Source of the DNA: Smittium culicis
Lineage: Eukaryota > Kickxellomycota > Harpellomycetes > Harpellales > Legeriomycetaceae
Direction: 5' to 3'
Assembly (NCBI GenBank): GCA_001970855.1
Contig: LSSN01001769.1
Location: 1-13,412 of the forward strand
DNA: 13,412 nt
Below are positions 9,180-13,412 of the stretch, in pieces; within the stretch, counting starts at the first letter, position 1; every line of letters starts with the position of its first letter. The notes under the pieces were generated by a model that was given only the letters and a program-made list of their open reading frames with translations, was not told the origin of the DNA and did not search any database. The translations under genes and the position numbers were made by a program.

Positions 9180-9665
9180 TTGTTAAAAGGATGATTGCGA
9201 TTCTACGAATAAAATGCTTTAGAATATCATATTTAATTACCGTTGTAGCAGTAATCCAATCGTAGACACAATTGACATTTAGTATACACGGTAGCTAAGG
9301 ATAAAATATCTTTGAATAATAAAAAGCGCCTAAATAAAATTAAAAATAGGGATTGGATATACTTAATTTGACGAGCTTGGATCCATAGAGTTAGGCAAGT
9401 GGAGAGATATTTACTAAGGCAACGCGTTTAGGCATAGCGAGTTACAGCGTATGAAACTTTGTATTTAGGCATTATCCAGTAAATTAAAACAAGAATTTAT
9501 TTTAACAAATAGAATATTAATGAAATATAAATAAGTAATGAATTCGAAATGCCATTCTAACTGAAAAATTTTTTTTTTATTTTTAATATCGAGTACAATA
9601 ATTTTAAACTGCAGCAAAGTGGAATCTTCGCTCAAAATTTCGCGGTTAAATAAATAGCACAGATC
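9180..9665 (-). pseudogene. Tc1/mariner transposase relic, copy D (-), partial
   Basis: On the minus strand, CAIYLTAKF near 9661-9635 resembles WGAIS..GKF. FNLLDNA at about 9488-9468 resembles FQQDNA, followed by SFIRCNSLCLNAL. LPNSMDPSSSN then VYPI at about 9398-9345 aligns residue for residue with WPNSPDLNPIE.VWP. The putative second and third acidic sites are 93 bases (31 codons) apart at the DNA-to-PDL step, where about 30 is usual. HFIRRIAII at about 9216-9190 resembles the SMPRRI..V block near the C-terminus. The N-terminal half is not found between here and relic B; only about 280 bases are available where some 600 would be needed. It is truncated or interrupted. Confidence 0.55.
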
Positions 9666-9943
9666 TTAATTTGATCTGATAGGTGTGGCTATTAAATCTA
9701 AAGTCAGAAGAGAAACAAGCCTATAGGCTTTAAATCGTGTATACTAAAATACAAAGCAAATATATGAATAAATATTCAAGTTTTATGGCGATATTAAACT
9801 AATAAGTGTGCACACTTTGAGCGTTTAGTAATCTACAGATAAATAGGTTGCTTGTGTCCCAAAAAATGATGTTATATTGTGTAAAAACACTTTAAGCCCA
9901 CTAAAAACAAAAAGGTATATCTTGTATGTAAAGTAAAAAAGAA

Positions 9944-11040
9944 TTAAAAATTGGCGATTAATAAATAGCTGGGATAGGAATTTATCGTCATTACTCGACT
10001 GTTATTGGCTTGAGAATGTTTAATTTTTTTGTTGTTTTGATGTGCGAATATTTCCCTATCAGTAAATGCGAATAATATTGCATTCTCTTTTTAGAAATTA
10101 TGAATTAGCAGTAAAATCTCAACTAAAAAATCCAGACAATGTATTTGTAATGAGTTTCAGAAGCTGGTCAATTATATCAAGATTAATTCCCAGATTACCA
10201 AATTCACACTGGTTTATATAAAAACATAGTTCAATAAAACAAGTTTTAATCAAAACATAAATACTTTCAGCCAATAGCGCACATATTTTAAGACTTTAGC
10301 CTCTAATATATCGGATAGTTTAAATATAATCAAGGATTTTTATCTTTATAATTCTATTTGCTTATTCGAATTAGAATGGCTAATGGCTATAATTTTAATT
10401 CATACGTAATTACTTTTCTAATAGGGTAAAAAAATTAAGCCATTACTTATGAGAAGGAAAAATATGATAGGTAAAGTTCCGTTCCTCGAAATAACCTCCC
10501 ATACCATAATTTCAGTTTAAAGCTTTAAATTATTGGCGGAATTATAACATATTAATTGACTCTTATAGTATTAATTTGACAAATCTTTAATAAATCTATT
10601 GTATACTAAAATTATTATTTAGTTAATCTGAGTGAACTTAATTGGCATATTTGACTAGCTATTATTAGAGGCAATATACCCTCGCCAATAGCTTTAGATC
10701 TATTGTAATAAATTAAAGCATTGTTGCAATTATAAAAACAAGTAAAAAAAAAGGGCTAAGCTATCAAATTATATGCCTTAGTGTCTTTTTTTTTGGGAAA
10801 GATATCAGTAATAAGCTATTTCCATTTGATGTACTATAGTAATTCTGTCCGAGTTTATTAAATCTAATTACTAAGTATATGTAATTTTATCCGATTTTCT
10901 TTGTACAATTTGATATATTTAAGTAATAGCGTTTTCTATTTCCTATTTTGTAGGTTGAATTATCAAGCCAAAAAGAGTAACGAATTTTTGAAACCATGAA
11001 TGATCGTAATTGGCCAGAAATATTGAAGATCTTAATCCTA
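9944..11040 (-). pseudogene. Tc1/mariner transposase relic, copy B (-)
   Basis: On the minus strand a mostly open frame from about 11137 to 10800 includes KIFNISGQLRSFMVSKIR (11033-10980), a helix-turn-helix-like segment. GNRKR (10943-10929) resembles the GRxRK element that follows it in Tc1-type proteins. IMVWEVISRNGTLPIIFF at about 10510-10451 is a close match to the MVWG.IS..G block. LDIIDQLLKLI (about 10181-10149) resembles the DLN.IE.LWKLIK motif. ENAILFAFTDREIFAH then SRVMTINSYPSY (about 10086-9955) resembles the C-terminal tail, ending at TAA 9946-9944. The middle QDNA site is unclear. The total of about 1.1 kb fits a roughly 340-residue transposase. No terminal inverted repeats or TA duplication were confirmed. 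Confidence 0.7.
10467..10510. repeat. Diverged repeat, copy 2 (MVWG region)
   Basis: Partner of 8342-8385 in the same orientation, identical at 35 of 44 positions with no gaps. Most differences are C in this copy against T in the other. This copy keeps the reading frame MVWEVISRNGT on the minus strand, while the other has a stop in place of the Trp codon. Confidence 0.85.
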
Positions 11041-11139
11041 ATTTATAGCCACTTATTTCTTGCCATTAAATAATAGCGAAAGATTATTTGATAAACGAGC
11101 AGTTAAGGCCATTCGCAATCTTTTGACATCCATGATTTA

Positions 11140-11379
11140 CTTAATCTGAGTTTGCATCCTAAAAAGGTGCCTTTTTTATACTTGGCCAAAGATAATGGTG
11201 GTAAATCTATTCTAGTTTCTCAAACTAATTAGATAAGCTAGGCGCATATTGCAAAGTAAGACCAAAATGCTCGTCGCGTGTCACAGTTTTTGTATATATA
11301 CCTCAACTAAAGCCCTCCCTATTATGTCTCTTCATAAAATTCGAGTTCTAGAAATAACGTCTATAGATAAATTTATTAA
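11140..11379. other. Spacer between transposon relics and SUN gene
   Basis: No gene is supported. The A/T bias is weaker than further left, and stops occur in all frames. Pieces of a further decayed transposon may lie here, but no motif is readable. The boundary to the promoter-like region of the next gene is gradual. Confidence 0.4.
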
Positions 11380-11511
11380 ATACTTTTTTTTTTATCATTC
11401 AGCTGGTTCTGTCTTAATATAGACTTTTATTTCAAATACTTTCCGACATTTCCAAATTATTTACTATCTACTCACCCTACTTTAACGAAATATAATATAC
11501 AGAGTTTCAAA
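11380..11511 (+). promoter_or_regulatory. Putative promoter and 5' leader of the SUN gene
   Basis: A pyrimidine-rich stretch (about 11426-11484), with several TTTCC and CTACTC-like runs on the + strand, precedes the start codon. CT-rich tracts of this kind are common just upstream of transcription starts in well-expressed fungal genes. TATAATATA at 11491-11499 is only about 12 bases from the ATG, so it is more likely leader sequence than a TATA box. The start context is CAAAATGA, with A at -3, which favours initiation. Transcription factor sites cannot be assigned. Confidence 0.35.
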
Positions 11512-12834
11512 ATGAATTCATTTATCTTCAATATCTTAGTCATTGCTGCTCTTATTTGCTGCTCCATACCATCTGCTTCTGCTGCTTTTGTCACCGTAGT
11601 AGTATACCAAACTGTTTTTATCAACCCAAATGAAGTAGCTGCCCCAGTCGAACAAACTGTTCAATTAAACGATTTAGCCGAAGATGCCCCAACCCAAACT
11701 TCTGACCAACCTTCCCAAGATTTCTTCGCCCCTTCTATCACCTCGGTTGTTGATCAACCTATCGAAGCTGCTCAAGATTTCTTATCCTCTTCTGTCTCAT
11801 CAGTTGTTGTTGAATCTATCCAAGCTGCCCAAGACAGTACCATCGAACAAGTTACCACTTATGAACAAGTTATCTCAACTCAAGCCCAAGACCCTGTAAC
11901 CTCTGCTCTTAACGAAGAGGACTACAAAGAACTATTACAAACTCTAACTAACATCGTATCTCAAACTTCTGAAGCTCAAGAAACTGCTGTACAATCGTCC
12001 GAAAACACCCAACCCTCTTCTGCTCCCTCACCACCTGCAAGAAACAACAACTTTAACTACGTCGAAGGTACCTGCAAATTCCCATGGAACTTTGGTAACT
12101 CCGATAATGTCGTTCCTATCACCACCTCTGAAGTAAATGGCGGCTGGGCTATGTCTCCAAACCAAATGTGTACTAAAGGATCATGGTGCCCATACGCCTG
12201 TGCCCCTGGATACTACTCTGCCCAATGGGACCCTAACACCAATCAACCTAACGGACCTGGATCTATGAACGGTGGTCTCTACTGCGACAATAACGGTGTT
12301 TTGCAAACTCCTTTCCCTGATAGAGCCTACTGCGTCAAAGGCATGTCAAATGTCAAAATTACGAACAATTTGTCCAGCTCCGTATCTGCTTGCCAAACCA
12401 TTTACCCTGGTAACGAAGCCATGCTTATCCCAACAGTTGCTCAACCCGGTTCTTCTGCTGTTATTAACGTAAATCCAAAAGAATACTGGCTAGGTACCTC
12501 ATCTCAATTCTATGTTAACCATGCTGGCTCCAATGAACAACAGTGTATCTGGGGTAACTCTGATAAACCTGTAGGTAACTGGGCCCCATTCGTATTCGGT
12601 GCCGGTCAAGGCCCTGACGGTAACACTTACATCAGCGTTGTTTACAATGAATTGTACATTGGTTCCGGATTTAGTCCTCAAGACACATACAACGTCAGAA
12701 TCAACTGCCTATCTGGATTCTGCAACTTCCCCGCAGGTAACGAATGCAAGTGCGAAAATGGTAAATGCTCCGGTAGCAACGGCTGTACTGTTACTCTCAC
12801 TGGTGACGCCACCGCCGAATTCGAACTGTATTAA
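11512..12834 (+). CDS. SUN-family secreted cell-wall protein
   Basis: A 440-residue intronless gene. It belongs to the fungal SUN family (yeast Sim1/Uth1/Nca3/Sun4 and Candida Sun41 type), which acts at the cell wall and septum, with glucan-directed activity reported. Residues 1-25 form a signal peptide: a hydrophobic core, then SASAA, with likely cleavage after about residue 24. Residues 26-180 are low-complexity, rich in Gln, Ser, Thr and Ala, with a tandem 19-residue repeat at 69-87 and 88-106. A Pro/Ser stretch (170-176) leads into the SUN domain at about 185-440. The domain has CKFPWNF (188-194), GGW (210-212), CTKGSWCPYACAPGYY (220-235), GGLYC (254-258), CIWG (345-348), NWAPFVFGAG (356-365) and the typical final hydrophobic LY. 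It has 14 cysteines, an even number that suits disulfides. Asn286 is a potential glycosylation site. The first ATG fits the signal peptide. No GPI signal is seen. The subgroup and orthology to a named yeast paralog are uncertain. Confidence 0.96.
   Translation: MNSFIFNILVIAALICCSIPSASAAFVTVVVYQTVFINPNEVAAPVEQTVQLNDLAEDAPTQTSDQPSQDFFAPSITSVVDQPIEAAQDFLSSSVSSVVVESIQAAQDSTIEQVTTYEQVISTQAQDPVTSALNEEDYKELLQTLTNIVSQTSEAQETAVQSSENTQPSSAPSPPARNNNFNYVEGTCKFPWNFGNSDNVVPITTSEVNGGWAMSPNQMCTKGSWCPYACAPGYYSAQWDPNTNQPNGPGSMNGGLYCDNNGVLQTPFPDRAYCVKGMSNVKITNNLSSSVSACQTIYPGNEAMLIPTVAQPGSSAVINVNPKEYWLGTSSQFYVNHAGSNEQQCIWGNSDKPVGNWAPFVFGAGQGPDGNTYISVVYNELYIGSGFSPQDTYNVRINCLSGFCNFPAGNECKCENGKCSGSNGCTVTLTGDATAEFELY
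11716..11829 (+). repeat. Tandem 57-base coding repeat in SUN gene
   Basis: Two in-frame units, 11716-11772 and 11773-11829, encode 19-residue repeats of the form QDF-x(4)-S-x-SVV-x(3)-I-x-AA. A third unit starts as QDS. At DNA level they are diverged, so this is an old duplication in the low-complexity linker rather than a recent slippage product. Such linkers in wall proteins usually act as flexible, O-glycosylated spacers. Confidence 0.7.
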
Positions 12835-13140
12835 ATACCAAGTATATTCCTTTTCGAAGTAAATAATATAGATATGCTACGAACTAATTGAATTAGGCGA
12901 TTAAACTGGTTTTTTTCTCGCCTATTGATTCAGCAGTTTATAGTTAACTCCAAAAAAACAATTAACCCACATCCAATCAATTACTTTTCTAAAAAAAAAA
13001 CACATAGTTTTTGCTGCGCAATCATTATTTGTTTTTTTTAATAGTTAACTAATGTTGGATCCTAAATATCTGCTGTGCATATATTTCGGATTTTTTGACG
13101 TATTATTTTTTTTTCCTATACTAATATCAACCGTTTGATA
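12835..13140 (+). other. 3' flank of the SUN gene
   Basis: No gene is supported. AT-rich sequence with T runs follows the TAA at 12832-12834. No canonical AATAAA occurs in the first 150 bases; AAGTAAATAATATAG at about 12858-12872 is a possible A-rich 3'-end signal. A hairpin lies at 12894-12924. Confidence 0.4.
12894..12924 (+). terminator. Hairpin in the SUN gene 3' flank
   Basis: TAGGCGA (12894-12900) and TCGCCTA (12918-12924) form a perfect 7-bp stem over a 17-base loop that ends in a T run. The outer bases (GAATT and ATTGATTC) can extend it with a bulge. It is GC-richer than its surroundings. It could shape the 3' end of the SUN transcript, but intrinsic hairpin termination is not a feature of Pol II genes, so the role is uncertain. 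Confidence 0.25.
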
Positions 13141-13412
13141 CTGTTTTTATTTCATCTATCCACTTTTAATTAATTTTATATAAACCCCCCTACCCACTTA
13201 AACTTTGAAAGTTTTCGATTTTATCCATCTCCAATAATCCTTTCCCCTCTTATTTATTAGTTTCATAACCATAAACGAGCCGTCCTTCAATAAAATCCAT
13301 AATTACAATTAAATTATATCTCTCTCTTTCTCTTAGAAAAGTTTTTCTTGGGCGTGCCAATAGGATTAGAGAATGTATTAAAATTTTATTTGTTATCTAC
13401 TACTCACTTTTT
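13141..13412 (+). promoter_or_regulatory. CT-rich tract, possible promoter of next gene
   Basis: From about 13150 the + strand becomes rich in C and T, with CCCCCCTACCCAC at about 13184-13198, CCTTTCCCCTC at 13239-13249 and a TC repeat at 13318-13334. This resembles the pyrimidine-rich stretch before the SUN gene. It may be the upstream region of a + strand gene starting beyond the right edge. No start codon with an open frame is visible inside the window. ATAAA at 13291 could alternatively be a polyadenylation signal. Confidence 0.3.

Noticed and set aside
10996..11070. Short + strand ATG frame starting MNDRNWPEIL
   Set aside because: Only about 24 codons, without a motif, and antisense to the HTH-like segment of relic B.
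11684..12862. Other open frames overlapping the SUN gene on both strands
   Set aside because: They overlap a clear family member in the main frame and have no recognisable domains.
1..13412. CRISPR array, rRNA or a prokaryotic-style operon
   Set aside because: No regularly spaced repeats, no rRNA signature sequences, and the only intact gene is a eukaryotic secreted protein.

Overview
The window looks like a piece of an AT-rich fungal nuclear genome. The clearest evidence is the single intact gene on the right (11512-12834, + strand). It encodes a secreted SUN-family cell-wall protein, a family known essentially from fungi. The long gene-poor, strongly A+T-rich spacer and decayed transposons of two classes fit an AT-rich early-diverging or yeast-like fungus. 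A Harpellales-like zoopagomycete is one possibility, but I cannot fix the taxon from sequence alone.

Layout. Positions 1-278 are AT-rich flank, probably the 5' part of a retroelement. Positions 279-3032 (+) are a dead LINE-type (non-LTR) retrotransposon with an AP-endonuclease-like domain, a reverse transcriptase and a C-terminal tail, broken by many in-frame stops and at least two frameshifts. Its endonuclease half is very AT-rich (about 28% GC in a sampled 60 bases) and its RT half is GC-balanced to GC-rich (about 62% in a sampled 60 bases). Positions 3033-3830 hold 3' flank, an inverted-repeat pair that might mark a small MITE-like element, and a GT/G-run microsatellite. Positions about 3830-6900 are very AT-rich, with nothing I can support as a gene.

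The stretch from about 6950 to 11040 looks empty by ORF calling. Read through frameshifts and stops, it appears to hold four heavily decayed Tc1/mariner-type transposase relics: one on + (6957-7852) and three on - (7917-8930, 9180-9665, 9944-11040). They are recognised from motifs in the family order: helix-turn-helix, SDE-like, MVWG-like, QDNA-like, WP..SPDLN.IE.W-like and the C-terminal basic R-I block. The + copy and its - neighbour meet tail to tail.

From about 11380 the sequence changes to a pyrimidine-rich promoter-like stretch, followed by the intact SUN gene. Its 3' flank (12835-13412) has a hairpin and then another CT-rich tract that may be the promoter of a gene beyond the right edge.

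The parts do not form a pathway. One host cell-wall gene sits beside an old transposon graveyard. I found no convincing new biological system. The most interesting content is the layered cluster of transposase fossils and the mosaic LINE.
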